Counted from the stretch's first letter, positions 15,864 through 25,357 are shown. The stretch is 64,000 bases of DNA from Syntrophotaleaceae bacterium (GCA_041390365.1 JAWKQB010000001.1:1302001-1366000); one strand, 5' to 3'. The notes: generated by a model not told the origin, from the sequence alone. Program-made: numbers and translations.

Positions 15864-18167
15864 TCACAATTTCACCCGCCGCAAACGCAAAGCGTTGCTG
15901 ATCACCGAAACGGAGCTGAAGCTCATGGCTGCTGCGGCGATAATGGGGCTGAGCAGCAGACCGAAGAACGGATACAAAACTCCGGCGGCGATGGGCACTC
16001 CCAGGGCGTTGTAAACGAAAGCGAAGAACAGGTTCTCCCGGATATTCCGCATGGTGGCCAGGCTCAGTTGCCGGGCGCGGACGATGCCCCGCAGGTCGCC
16101 CTTGACCAGGGTCACCCCGGCGCTCTCCATGGCCACGTCGGTGCCTGTTCCCATGGCGATGCCGACCTGGGCCTGGGCCAGTGCCGGCGCGTCGTTGATG
16201 CCGTCGCCGGCCATTGCGACAAAACGTTCCTGACCCTGCAGTTCCTTGACCTTGTCCGCCTTATCCTGCGGTAAAACCTCGGCCCGCACCTCGTCGATGT
16301 TCAACCGCTTCGCCACCGCTTCGGCGGTAGTGCGGTTGTCGCCGGTGAGCATGACGATGCGGATACCGCTCTGGTGCAGCTGACGGATGGCCTCGGGGGT
16401 GGTTTCCTTGATGGGATCGGCGACGGCCAACAGGCCCGCGGCCTTGCCGTCCACCGCCACGAACATGGCGGTCTGACCGTCCCGGCGAAGATCTTCGGCA
16501 CGCTCCAGAAGTTCCGCCGGATCGATGCCCCGCTCCTGCAACAGCTTCTGGGTGCCCAGCAGCACCTCGGCACCGTCCACCTTCCCTGCCACCCCCTTGC
16601 CGGTGATGGAATCGAATTCCTTGGCGGAGGTCAGCTTGACTCCCCGTTCCTCGGCGCCCTGAACGATGGCCGCTGCCAGAGGATGTTCGCTGCCCCGCTC
16701 CAGGCTCGCTGCCAGGCGCAACAATTCGTCCTCGTCAATACCGGTCGCCTCCACCGCCACCAGCTTCGGTTTGCCCTCGGTGAGGGTACCGGTCTTGTCG
16801 ACGACCAGGGTATTCACCTTGCGCAAATGCTCGATGGCCTCGGCATTCTTGAACAACACGCCCATGGTCGCGCCCTTGCCGGATGCCACCATAATGGACA
16901 TGGGGGTGGCCAACCCCAGGGCGCAGGGGCAGGCGATGATGAGCACCGCCACGGCATTGATAAGGGCGTGGGCCATGCGCGGTTCGGGTCCGATCCAGGA
17001 CCAGACCACGAAGGTCGCCAGGGCCACGGTCACCACCGCCGGCACGAAGTAGCCGGCTACAATGTCCGCCAGTTTCTGAATGGGGGCCCGGCTGCGTTGG
17101 GCTTCTGCCACCATCTGCACAATCTGGCTCAGCAGGGTGTCCCTGCCTACCCGTTCGGCCTTGATGACAAGGGAGCCGGTCTGGTTCACCGTCGCTCCGG
17201 TGACCGGCTCGCCGGGCTGCTTGGCCGCCGGCAGGGGCTCGCCGGTGATCATGGATTCGTCGATATTGCTGGTGCCCTCCTCGACCGACCCGTCCACCGG
17301 CACCTTTTCGCCGGGCCGGACCCGCAGTCGATCGCCGACTTCGACCTCCTCCAGGGGCACGTCATGCTCGCTGCCATCCTCGGCGATGCGCCGGGCGGTC
17401 TTGGGGGCCAGGCCGAGCAGCGCCCGGATCGCCTGCCCGGTCTGGCTGCGGGCCCGAGCTTCCATCACCTGCCCCAGCAACACCAGGGCGACGATGACGG
17501 CCGCAGCTTCGAAATAAACGTCGACTTCCCCTCCCGAGCCACGGAAAGAGGCAGGAAAAAAGCCGGGAAAGACCGTGGCGACTATGCTGTAGAGATAGGC
17601 GACACCGACCCCGAGCCCGATCAGGGAAAACATGTTCAGGCTGCGGTTGACCAAGGATTGCCAGAAGCGGACAAAGATCGGTCTGCCTGCCCAGAGAACG
17701 ACCGGGGTGGCCAGAACCAGTTGAATCCAGTTGTAGGTCTGCTGCGTGGCCAGCCCCAGCAGCCAGCCATGGAAGGCCGGTACCGCATGGGACATGCCCA
17801 GGATCAGAACCGGCAGGGAAAAAACCGTCGCCACCCAGAGCCGCCGGGTCCAATCCTTCAGTTCTGCACTTTCCCCCATCTCCTCGAGGCTGATCTCCTT
17901 CGGCTCGAGATCCATGCCGCACTTGGGACAGCTGCCGGGCCCGATCTGTTCCACCTCGGGATGCATCGGGCAGGTGTACTGCCTGGTGTCATCCTTGACC
18001 TTCTCTTTTCTCTTTTCAATCCGACCCTTATCCAAAAATTCTTCAGGATCCTGTTTAAATTTTTGCAGACATTTGGTGGAACAGAAAAAGTATTTCTCCC
18101 CTCTATATTCCGTTTCTCCGGCGGCTTTTTCCGGAATCACATCCATGCCGCAGACAGGATCTTTCAT
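15864..18167 (-). CDS. copA: Cu+/Ag+ P1B-type ATPase with YHS and metal-binding domains (CopA-like)
   Basis: 767-residue inner-membrane copper/silver exporter. Domains in order: YHS domain (1-48; DPVCGMDV, FFCSTKC), a heavy-metal-binding domain (about 64-90; YTCPMHPEV, CPKCGMDL), eight helices, CPC at 413-415, phosphorylation Asp457 in DKTGTLTEG, and GDGINDAPA. The last helices carry VYNALGVP and AAMSFSSVSV, the YN and MxxSS signatures of the Cu+ subgroup, which sets it apart from the Zn-type ATPase at 6,235. The two N-terminal cysteine domains replace the usual CxxC HMA repeats, as in SilP/CopB-like exporters. AAAAGGAG precedes the ATG. It follows the small periplasmic protein gene and shares the strand with cusCBA-like genes, forming a copper/silver resistance region. 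Confidence 0.93.
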   Translation of the reverse strand: MKDPVCGMDVIPEKAAGETEYRGEKYFFCSTKCLQKFKQDPEEFLDKGRIEKRKEKVKDDTRQYTCPMHPEVEQIGPGSCPKCGMDLEPKEISLEEMGESAELKDWTRRLWVATVFSLPVLILGMSHAVPAFHGWLLGLATQQTYNWIQLVLATPVVLWAGRPIFVRFWQSLVNRSLNMFSLIGLGVGVAYLYSIVATVFPGFFPASFRGSGGEVDVYFEAAAVIVALVLLGQVMEARARSQTGQAIRALLGLAPKTARRIAEDGSEHDVPLEEVEVGDRLRVRPGEKVPVDGSVEEGTSNIDESMITGEPLPAAKQPGEPVTGATVNQTGSLVIKAERVGRDTLLSQIVQMVAEAQRSRAPIQKLADIVAGYFVPAVVTVALATFVVWSWIGPEPRMAHALINAVAVLIIACPCALGLATPMSIMVASGKGATMGVLFKNAEAIEHLRKVNTLVVDKTGTLTEGKPKLVAVEATGIDEDELLRLAASLERGSEHPLAAAIVQGAEERGVKLTSAKEFDSITGKGVAGKVDGAEVLLGTQKLLQERGIDPAELLERAEDLRRDGQTAMFVAVDGKAAGLLAVADPIKETTPEAIRQLHQSGIRIVMLTGDNRTTAEAVAKRLNIDEVRAEVLPQDKADKVKELQGQERFVAMAGDGINDAPALAQAQVGIAMGTGTDVAMESAGVTLVKGDLRGIVRARQLSLATMRNIRENLFFAFVYNALGVPIAAGVLYPFFGLLLSPIIAAAAMSFSSVSVISNALRLRRVKL

Positions 18168-18193
18168 GACAGACTCCTTTTGCGGTCGGGTTG

Positions 18194-18228
18194 TCCTCGC
18201 GCATGCGCCAGGGCAGCATGCGCGAGGA
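18194..18228 (-). terminator. Strong hairpin between the periplasmic protein gene and copA-like gene
   Basis: Perfect 13-base stem (TCCTCGCGCATGC at 18194-18206, GCATGCGCGAGGA at 18216-18228) with a nine-base loop. No T-run follows on the minus strand, so it may attenuate, stabilise or process the message rather than fully terminate it. Confidence 0.55.
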
Positions 18229-18241
18229 ACAGAGAAAAGAG

Positions 18242-18751
18242 TTATTTCACAACGTGATGACTATGAAACTGCCGCACCTTGCCGTCCGCTGGTTTGGCGG
18301 CCATACGGAAGTGCCAGGTGCCGACTTTATCCAGGCCCACATCGGCACCGAAATGCCCCTGCATCCCTACCATTCTAACAGGTGCGGATTCCTTCCCGTC
18401 CGGGGAGGTGATTTTTACGGCCACCGTTCCTTTGTCGATGGTTTGCCCGGTTGCTGCATCGTTCAACATCACCATCAGGTGATGGGTCGTGCCGTCTCCG
18501 GGCGGAAGAGCCGACCGGTCCACCGGCATCAGGTGAAACATCGCCTTGATGCCATCCTTGATCTCTTCGCCCAGCATGATCATTCCGGGCTGCCCGTGCT
18601 CCATGCCCCCCATCTGCATCATTTCGCCGAGGTCCATGCCGCCGGACATGTCGTGTCCTTGGTGACTGTGGTTCATGGCCAGAGCCGGGGTGGCGAGCAA
18701 GGCTATACCGATAGTCAGGGCCGCGGACCAACTAATTCTGCTGTTCTTCAT
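18242..18751 (-). CDS. Periplasmic Met/His-rich protein of the copper cluster
   Basis: 169 residues with a clear signal peptide (WSAALTIGIALLATPALA, cleavage near residue 25) and a His/Met-rich segment after it (MNHSHQGHDMSGGMDLGEMM, then MQMGGMEHGQPGM). The C-terminal half, with THHLMVMLNDAATGQ, VAVKITSPDGK and FHSHHVV, resembles the beta-sandwich of YtkA/CopC-like periplasmic proteins. A good ribosome binding site (GGGAGGCAG) precedes the ATG. It sits between the Cu-type ATPase and cusA-like genes, so periplasmic copper or silver binding is likely. The family is not certain; the metal role rests on composition and position. Confidence 0.75.
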   Translation of the reverse strand: MKNSRISWSAALTIGIALLATPALAMNHSHQGHDMSGGMDLGEMMQMGGMEHGQPGMIMLGEEIKDGIKAMFHLMPVDRSALPPGDGTTHHLMVMLNDAATGQTIDKGTVAVKITSPDGKESAPVRMVGMQGHFGADVGLDKVGTWHFRMAAKPADGKVRQFHSHHVVK

Positions 18752-18884
18752 TACTGCCTCCCTACGGTTGATATAAGCCGGTTATTGATCCGGCATCCTT
18801 TTGACGGGTTTCCCCGTACTCGTTCTCGCGCGCCTACTGAAAATTTACGGTTCATCAATTCGAGTAGGAACAGCATCTCTTTTC

Positions 18885-21800
18885 CTAGGATTCCTCGATT
18901 TCCTCGACCTCGTCCAGATCTCCTTCGGCCGTCGGTTCCAGATTCGAATTGAGCTTACGTGCCCGCCAGATGAAGAAGATGACCGGATAGACCAGCATCT
19001 CCAGCACCAGGGAGGTGATCGACCCGCCGACCATGGGAGCGGCGATGCGCTTCATGACGTCGGCCCCGGCGCCGGTGCTCCACATGATGGGAAAGAGGCC
19101 GACGATGATAGTAACGACGGTCATCACCTTGGGACGGATACGCTTGACTGCCCCGTGATGGATGGCCTGCGCCAGGTCGCCGCGGGTGAGCATGCGCCCC
19201 TTTTCCGACCAGTTCTTGTAAGCGAGATCGAGGTACAGGAGCATGACCACCCCGGTTTCGGCATCGAGACCGGCCAGGGCGATAAGCCCGACCCAGACGC
19301 CGATGGACATGTTGTAGTCGAGCAGGTAGAGCAGCCAGAAGGCGCCAACCAGCGAAAAAGGAACGGCCAGGAAAACGATCCCCGTCTTGATCGCCGACAT
19401 GGTGCTCAGGTAGATCAGGACGAAGATGACCACCACGGTCAGCGGGATGATCAGCAGCAGTCTTTCCCGCGTTGCCTCGATGTATTCGTACTGTCCGCTC
19501 CAGACGATGTTATAGCCTTCCGGCAGGGAAATGTTCTCCGCAACGGCCTCCTGGGCCTTTTTCACGTAGGTGCCGACATCGATACCCTTGAGATCGACGA
19601 AAACCCAGGCGGTGCGCCGGGCATTTTCGCTCTTGATGGAGCCCGGACCCTTCTTGATGCGGATGTCGGCGATCTGTTCGATGGGGATGTGCCGCCCCTC
19701 GGCGATGGGAATCAATACCCTTTTCAGGGCCGGCAGATCGTTGCGGTAATCCTGCAGATAGCGAATATTGACCGGATAGCGCTCCAGGCCCTCGACGGTC
19801 TGGGTTACGTTCATGCCGCCGATGGCGCTCTGGATGATGTCCTGCACGTCGCCGACGGTCAGGCCGTAACGGGCCGCCTCGTCGCGGTCGATTACGAAGT
19901 CGAGATAGTTGCCCCCCACCACCCGCTCGGAAAAAGCACTCAGGGTCCCCGGCAGCGTCCGCACCAGGGCTTCGACCTCTTCGCCGATGTCGCTCAGGGT
20001 CTGCAGATCCGGGCCCATGATCTTGATGCCGACCGGGGTTTTGATCCCCGTGGAGAGCATGTCGATGCGGGTCTTGATCGGCATGGTCCAGGCATTGGTC
20101 AGTCCCGGAAACTGAATGGCCGCGTTAAGTTCGTCGGTGAGCTGCTCCACCGAGATCCGCTTCTCTTCCGGCCAGACCCAGCGCAGAGGTATCTTCAGCG
20201 GCTCGATCCAGCCGGGCCAGTCGCTGTAGAACCGCGTCTTCTTCACCATGCGCCATTCGTCCTCGGGCTTGAGCATGATGGTGGTTTCGATCATCGACAA
20301 AGGCGCCGGGTCGGTGGCCGATTCGGCCCGGCCGATCTTGCCGAAGACGTGGTGTACCTCGGGGAACTGGCGGATGATATTATCGGTCTGCTGCAGCAGT
20401 TCCCTGGCCTTGGTGATGGAGATGCCCGGCAGGGTGGTCGGCATGTAGAGCAGATCCCCCTCGTACAGCGGCGGCATGAACTCGGTGCCCATCTTCGCCA
20501 AGGGAAAGGCGGCGGAGACCACCAGCAGCAGCGCCACAACCAGGGTCGTCTTGCGCCAGTGCAGCACCAGGTCGACAACCGGATGGTAGAGACGGATCAG
20601 GAAGCGGCTGATGGGGTTGCGGTCCTCGCTGTGAATCCTGCCGCGGATGAACCACACCATCAGCACCGGAACCAGGGTGACGGCCAGGATCGCCGCAGCC
20701 GCCATGGAGTAGGTCTTGGTGAAGGCCAGCGGCTTGAAAAGCCGTCCCGCCTGCTCCTGCAAGGTGAAAACGGGCGCGAAAGAGACGGTAATGACCAGCA
20801 GGGCGAAGAAGATGGTGGGGCCGACCTCCTTGGCCGCCTCGATGATGGCCGCAGTTCGCGAGCGCCCCCGTTCTCCTTTTTCGAGATGTTTGTGGGCGTT
20901 CTCCACCATGATGATGCCCGAGTCGACCATTGTACCGATGGCGATGGCGATCCCGCCCAGACTCATGATGTTGACGTTGATTCCCTGGGCGTACATGATG
21001 ATGAAGGACATCAGGATCGCCACCGGCAGAGCGAGGATGACCACCGCCGCGCTCGGCAGGTGGAACAGGAAGAGGATGATCACCAGGGCAACGACGATGC
21101 TCTCCTCCAGCAACTTGTGCTGCAGGTTGTCAACCGACCGCTGGATCAGTCCGGAACGATCGTAGACGGGCACGATCTCCACGCCTTCGGGGAGTCCGGC
21201 CTGGAGTTGCTGCAGTTTGGCCTTGACGTTGTCGATGGTCTTCAGGGCATTCTCACCGAAACGCATGACGATGATGCCGCCCACCGTCTCGCCCCGGCCG
21301 TTGAGTTCCGCCAATCCGCGCCGCAACTCCGGGCCCAGGCGCACCTGGGCCAGGTCCCGCAGCAGAATCGGGGTGCCCCGGCGATCGGTGCCGACAACCA
21401 CTTTTTCAAGATCGGACAGGGACTGGATATAGCCCAGGCCGCGCACCATGAATTCGGTCTCCGCCATTTCCACAACCCGTCCGCCGACATCGTTGTTGCT
21501 CCGCTGGATGGCGGTTTTGATCTGCGGGATGGTGACATGGTAGGCCAACAGCCGGTCCGGATCCACCGCCACCTGATACTGCTTGACGTAGCCGCCAATG
21601 CTGGCCACCTCGGAAACCCCTTCCACGGCGGTCAGTTCATAGCGCAGAAACCAGTCCTGGAGGGAGCGCAGCTGCTGCAAATCGTGCCGGTCGCTCTGCA
21701 GGGCGTACTCGTAAACCCAGCCGACCCCCGTGGCATCTGGGCCGAGACTGGGCGTCACCCCTTTAGGCAGCCGCCCGGCTGCATAATTGAGATATTCGAG

Positions 21801-22130
21801 CACCCGGGAACGCGCCCAGTACAGGTCGGTGCCGTCCTCGAAAATGATGTAGACGAAGGAATAGCCGAAAAACGAGTAGCCCCGCACCACCTTGGCCCCC
21901 GGAACGGCGAGCATCTGGGTGGTCAGCGGATAGGTGACCTGATCCTCCACCACCTGCGGCGCCTGTCCGGGATACTCGGTGAACACGATCACCTGCACGT
22001 CCGAGAGGTCGGGTATGGCGTCGATGGGGATCTTTTTCAGGGAGTAAACCCCTCCGACAATCAGGAAAGCGGTCGCAAGAATCACCATGAACTTGTTGCG
22101 AACCGACCATTCAATTATTTTTTCGAGCAT
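18885..22130 (-). CDS. cusA: CusA-like RND heavy-metal efflux pump
   Basis: 1,081-residue inner-membrane RND transporter, the normal length for CzcA/CusA. Twelve helices in two halves and two large periplasmic loops can be seen. The fourth-helix region reads AIGTMVDSGIIMVENAHKHLE, which matches the copper/silver subgroup (HME4) rather than the DFG-x-x-VD form of CzcA zinc/cobalt/nickel pumps. The pump expels Cu+/Ag+ from periplasm or cytosol in exchange for protons, working with the fusion protein (next gene upstream, 22,232) and the outer-membrane channel (23,857). A long open frame on the opposite strand is a by-product of GC-rich codon use. Translation starts at ATG 22130 with AAGG nearby. 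Confidence 0.94.
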   Translation of the reverse strand: MLEKIIEWSVRNKFMVILATAFLIVGGVYSLKKIPIDAIPDLSDVQVIVFTEYPGQAPQVVEDQVTYPLTTQMLAVPGAKVVRGYSFFGYSFVYIIFEDGTDLYWARSRVLEYLNYAAGRLPKGVTPSLGPDATGVGWVYEYALQSDRHDLQQLRSLQDWFLRYELTAVEGVSEVASIGGYVKQYQVAVDPDRLLAYHVTIPQIKTAIQRSNNDVGGRVVEMAETEFMVRGLGYIQSLSDLEKVVVGTDRRGTPILLRDLAQVRLGPELRRGLAELNGRGETVGGIIVMRFGENALKTIDNVKAKLQQLQAGLPEGVEIVPVYDRSGLIQRSVDNLQHKLLEESIVVALVIILFLFHLPSAAVVILALPVAILMSFIIMYAQGINVNIMSLGGIAIAIGTMVDSGIIMVENAHKHLEKGERGRSRTAAIIEAAKEVGPTIFFALLVITVSFAPVFTLQEQAGRLFKPLAFTKTYSMAAAAILAVTLVPVLMVWFIRGRIHSEDRNPISRFLIRLYHPVVDLVLHWRKTTLVVALLLVVSAAFPLAKMGTEFMPPLYEGDLLYMPTTLPGISITKARELLQQTDNIIRQFPEVHHVFGKIGRAESATDPAPLSMIETTIMLKPEDEWRMVKKTRFYSDWPGWIEPLKIPLRWVWPEEKRISVEQLTDELNAAIQFPGLTNAWTMPIKTRIDMLSTGIKTPVGIKIMGPDLQTLSDIGEEVEALVRTLPGTLSAFSERVVGGNYLDFVIDRDEAARYGLTVGDVQDIIQSAIGGMNVTQTVEGLERYPVNIRYLQDYRNDLPALKRVLIPIAEGRHIPIEQIADIRIKKGPGSIKSENARRTAWVFVDLKGIDVGTYVKKAQEAVAENISLPEGYNIVWSGQYEYIEATRERLLLIIPLTVVVIFVLIYLSTMSAIKTGIVFLAVPFSLVGAFWLLYLLDYNMSIGVWVGLIALAGLDAETGVVMLLYLDLAYKNWSEKGRMLTRGDLAQAIHHGAVKRIRPKVMTVVTIIVGLFPIMWSTGAGADVMKRIAAPMVGGSITSLVLEMLVYPVIFFIWRARKLNSNLEPTAEGDLDEVEEIEES

Positions 22131-22158
22131 GGAAAACCTTGACTAATTCTAAGAGCGT

Positions 22159-22227
22159 AGCTGGTGGCTGGTAGCTAGGGGCTGGTAAAAATCAAAACCA
22201 GCAACTAGCAACCAGCAACTAGCAACC
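22159..22227. repeat. Imperfect inverted repeat built from GCTGGT units (copy 1)
   Basis: Left arm of GCTGGT/GGCTGGTAGCTAG units (22160-22186) and right arm of ACCAGCAACTAGCAACC units (22197-22227) can fold into a long imperfect hairpin in the 101-base gap between the cusA-like and cusB-like genes. A related copy lies at 25,957. Confidence 0.75.
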
Positions 22228-22231
22228 GCCT

Positions 22232-23740
22232 CTATTCAAACAACGCCTCCAGATCCTCCTCCGGCATGTCGTGCCCTTCGTGGGCATCGGCCGGAGCGGC
22301 CTGGGCCTCCTTCTTCGGCTCCCGCATCTTCTGGATGGCTTCGCGCAGGCGGCTTTCGGAATCGAACATGAACTGGGCGCTGGTCACGACCCGTTCTCCG
22401 TCCAGAAGTCCCTGGGTGATCTGAATAAAACCGTCCTGATCCTGCACGCCGGTTTTCACCTGGCGCGGCTCGAACTTGCCTTCACCCAGATCGACGAACA
22501 CCGTCTGTTTCTCGCCGGAGTGGATCACAGCCTCGCCGGGTACGGCCAGGGCGTTCCGGATCTCCTGACCGTGCACCCGCACGTTCACGTACATGTCGGG
22601 CTTGAGCTCCAGGCCGGGATTTGCAAATTCCAGGCGGGCCTTGACGGTGCGGGATTTGGGCTCGACGTAGGGGTAGATGTAGCCGATTTTCGCCTTCAGG
22701 GCGCGATCGCCGACAAAAGGCAGCAGCACGTCGGCTTCCTGTCCGACCTTGATCCAGGGCAGTTCATATTCGTAGATGTCGGCAAAGACCCAGACCTTGG
22801 AAATGTCGCTGATCTGAAACAGCTCCTGGCCGGCTTTGATGTACTGCCCGGGCATGGCCATCTTCATGGTCACCACCCCTTTGTAGGGCGCGTACAGGGT
22901 GAGGGTCTTGCTCACCCGGCCGGTTTTTTCCAACTGGCGGATCTGCCGCTCACTGATGTCCCAGTAACTCAGGCGCTGACGAGAGGCTTCCAACAGCCGC
23001 TCGCCGCCGTCGGCGATCTCCTGGAAGGAACTCGTTTTCAGGACGTCCCTGTTGCGCAGGGCCAGCAGATATTCCTGTTGGGCCGAAACCAGCTTTGGGC
23101 TGTAGATTTCCAGCAGCGGCTGGCCCTTTTCCACCACCTGCCCGGTCTGGTCGACATACAGCTTCTCGATCCAACCCTCCACCTTGGTGTTGACCGAGGT
23201 TATCTTGGGCTCCTCATAGCCGATGGTGCCGACGGTGCGGATGAGGCGGTGCAGATCGCGCCGCTCCACCTCGGCCGTGCGCACTCCCATGTTCTGCACT
23301 GTCACCGGATCGATGGCAATGGTCGAACCGGAAGGCGCCTCATCTTCGTAGACCGGCACCAGATCCATGCCCATGGGCGATTTGCCCGGTTCGTCCCGGA
23401 TGTAGGTGGGATCCATGGGGGCGACCCAGTACTTGATCTTGCGCTCGCCCTTCCCTTGACCGCTTGTGGAGGTTTCGGCCGCTTCCGCCTCTCCTGCAGT
23501 CCCCGCCTTTACCGGTGTCAGGGCCATTCCGCAGATCGGACAATTGCCAGGCTGGTCGGAAATCACCCAGGGATGCATGCCGCAGGTATATTGCTGCTTG
23601 CCGGCCTCGCTATCATGGTGGTCGTGGGCGGCATGGTCCGGAGAAGCAACATTCCCGCGCAAAACATACCCAGCCAGGCCCCCCGCCAGGGGCAGGACAA
23701 TCAGAAGAACGATCAACAATCCTTTTCGCGAAAACTTCAT
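22232..23740 (-). CDS. cusB: CusB-like periplasmic membrane-fusion protein
   Basis: 502 residues. An N-terminal hydrophobic anchor (LLIVLLIVLPLAGGLAGYV, residues 8-26) is followed by a His-rich segment and two heavy-metal-binding domains in a row: residues 51-77 with intact cysteines (YTCGMHPWV, CPICGMAL) and residues 104-131, a Cys-less copy (YWVAPMDPTYIRDEPG, GMDLVPVY). Then come the barrel-sandwich, helical hairpin and beta-barrel of membrane-fusion proteins (GWIEKLYVDQTGQVVEKGQPL; APYKGVVTMKMAMPGQYIKAG). The protein bridges the RND pump to the outer-membrane channel and hands metal to the pump. The ATG at 23740 opens the MKFSRKG anchor and is preceded by CAGGA; a longer frame adds 32 unlikely residues. 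Order CusC-CusB-CusA on the minus strand is as in known cus systems. Confidence 0.93.
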   Translation of the reverse strand: MKFSRKGLLIVLLIVLPLAGGLAGYVLRGNVASPDHAAHDHHDSEAGKQQYTCGMHPWVISDQPGNCPICGMALTPVKAGTAGEAEAAETSTSGQGKGERKIKYWVAPMDPTYIRDEPGKSPMGMDLVPVYEDEAPSGSTIAIDPVTVQNMGVRTAEVERRDLHRLIRTVGTIGYEEPKITSVNTKVEGWIEKLYVDQTGQVVEKGQPLLEIYSPKLVSAQQEYLLALRNRDVLKTSSFQEIADGGERLLEASRQRLSYWDISERQIRQLEKTGRVSKTLTLYAPYKGVVTMKMAMPGQYIKAGQELFQISDISKVWVFADIYEYELPWIKVGQEADVLLPFVGDRALKAKIGYIYPYVEPKSRTVKARLEFANPGLELKPDMYVNVRVHGQEIRNALAVPGEAVIHSGEKQTVFVDLGEGKFEPRQVKTGVQDQDGFIQITQGLLDGERVVTSAQFMFDSESRLREAIQKMREPKKEAQAAPADAHEGHDMPEEDLEALFE

Positions 23741-23856
23741 ATCGTTAATCCTGTTTCGAGAAACTTGTGCACCTAAATTCAAACCTCGGAAGGGGTAATG
23801 CGTGAGGCGGAGGTTGGCTTTAAGCTTTTCACCCATTACGAATTACGTCTTACAAT

Positions 23857-25152
23857 TTACGGGTTTTGGCCTCCCAACTCCTTCCCCACCGCCGCCTCCA
23901 AACCGGCGACGCTGCGCTGGTAATCGCTCAACGCCCGGTGATAATCGATCTGGTAGCGATAGAGGGTCAGCTGACTGTCGAGCAGGTTGAGAAAATCGAC
24001 GTCTCCAACCTGATAGGCGGACAGAGTCGCTTCGAAGCTCTGCTCGGCCTGGGGGATGATACCGGTTTTGAACAGCTCCACCAGGTCGCGATTCTTTGCC
24101 AATTTGGCGTACTGGTCGGCAATGGCGAAGTCGATCCGGTTTGCCATATCTTCCAACTGCCGGAGGGCCATGCGCACGCCGGAATCCGCCTCGGCCACCG
24201 CTTCGCGCCGTTTTCCCTGCCACAGCGGGATGTTGATGCTGAAACCGGCACTGACGAAGTCCGTACCTTCCGCCGGGTCACCCGGCACATCTTCCCGCTG
24301 GCGGTAACCGGCCCAAAGGCTGACGTCGGGATAGTAATCGAGCTTGGCCAGCTTTCGCTGGGCCTGGTAGCGGTCGATCATCGACTGGTAACCGGCGAAA
24401 ACCGGGCGATAGGTGCGGGACTCCTTGATGAACTCCTGCAGTTCGCCGACCACTGTGGTCGGTTCCAGTTCCCGCGGGGTTTCCACAGGCGTATCCGGGG
24501 CCCTGCTCAGCAACCGGTTGAATTCCGCCAGGGACGAAGCGTACTGCTGTTGAAGATTGAAGAACCGCTCCAAGAGCTTGGATCGCTCCACCTGGGCTTT
24601 GAGCACATCCTGCTGCAGCCCGGTGCCGACCTCGTAACGGGTTTCGGTCAGGCGGATAAAGTCGTCAAGAGTCGAGATATTTTCCCGCGTAATGGCCATG
24701 GCCCGTTGCTCAAAATAGACCTGGTACCAAGCGTCCTTGACTTCCCGCACCAACTGCAGCCTGGCATCCTCGTAATGCTTCCGGAACCACTCGGCCTGCT
24801 GCGAGGCCATCTCTTTTTTACTGCCCAATTTGCCCGGAAAAGGCAGCATTTGAGACAATTGGAACTCCTTCCCGGTCATGGGAGTTTCGTCACCGGAAAA
24901 GCTGTCGATCGGATAATTCGACAGGGCAAAACTGAATCGCGGATCATCCAGGCTGCCGGCCGGTATGACTGTGTGTTCCGCCATCCTCCAGCGCGCTTCT
25001 GCGGCTTGGAGATCAGGATTTCTTAGCAGCGCCTGGTCCACCAGGTCCTGCAGGCGCTCTCCGACCGTCTCTTGCGCCAATGCCGGGCGCCAGTTCCCCA
25101 CTCCCAAGATCAAGGTCAGCAACAGAAAGATACAGGTAGATAAATTTTTCAT
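23857..25152 (-). CDS. cusC: CusC/TolC-like outer-membrane efflux channel
   Basis: 431 residues with a signal peptide (IFLLLTLILGVGNWRPALA, cleavage near 28) and the two-repeat outer-membrane efflux protein layout: LQDLVDQALLRNPDLQAAEARWRMAE at the start of repeat one and AGYRQREDVPG with QLEDMANRIDFAIADQYAKL in repeat two. No lipobox is seen, unlike E. coli CusC. TolC-type channels form a trimeric outer-membrane tunnel for the RND pump. The ATG at 25152 follows GGAGAGAGG. It is the first gene of the cusCBA-like unit; the gap to cusB is 116 bases and holds nothing recognisable. Confidence 0.92.
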   Translation of the reverse strand: MKNLSTCIFLLLTLILGVGNWRPALAQETVGERLQDLVDQALLRNPDLQAAEARWRMAEHTVIPAGSLDDPRFSFALSNYPIDSFSGDETPMTGKEFQLSQMLPFPGKLGSKKEMASQQAEWFRKHYEDARLQLVREVKDAWYQVYFEQRAMAITRENISTLDDFIRLTETRYEVGTGLQQDVLKAQVERSKLLERFFNLQQQYASSLAEFNRLLSRAPDTPVETPRELEPTTVVGELQEFIKESRTYRPVFAGYQSMIDRYQAQRKLAKLDYYPDVSLWAGYRQREDVPGDPAEGTDFVSAGFSINIPLWQGKRREAVAEADSGVRMALRQLEDMANRIDFAIADQYAKLAKNRDLVELFKTGIIPQAEQSFEATLSAYQVGDVDFLNLLDSQLTLYRYQIDYHRALSDYQRSVAGLEAAVGKELGGQNP

Positions 25153-25278
25153 AGCCCTCTCTCCTTCCCTGTCGATCCAGTTGTCCCGCAAGCTGGCGAT
25201 ATCTCCCCAAAAAACTTTAGCAAAGAAGTGGAAATCTCTGAACTAACTGAAATGATTTAGCTTCAGAAAAAGTCCCTC

Positions 25279-25357
25279 CGCGGAATTGAGTTCCGCGAAG
25301 CCAGGTTATTCCTATTTCAGATTGGGAGGCTGTATCGATTTTGGACATGAGCCTCCC
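25279..25357. other. Two hairpins upstream of the cusC-like gene
   Basis: CGCGGAA/TTCCGCG (25279-25297, five-base loop) and GGGAGGCT/AGCCTCCC (25324-25357, long loop) lie in the 234-base gap between the orphan exported gene and cusC. They may end the upstream transcript or regulate the cus unit. No clear metal-regulator box was found. Confidence 0.45.

Noticed and set aside
16374..18257. 627-codon plus-strand frame
   Set aside because: Antisense to the Cu-type ATPase, with no recognisable protein features.
18801..22142. Open frame of more than 1,100 codons on the plus strand
   Set aside because: It is exactly antisense to the well-supported cusA-like gene; GC-rich third positions there remove stops on the other strand. 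The translated product is His/Asp/Gly-rich with no domain.
22271..25026. Two long plus-strand frames over cusB and cusC
   Set aside because: Antisense shadows of clear efflux genes; no ribosome binding sites or domains.
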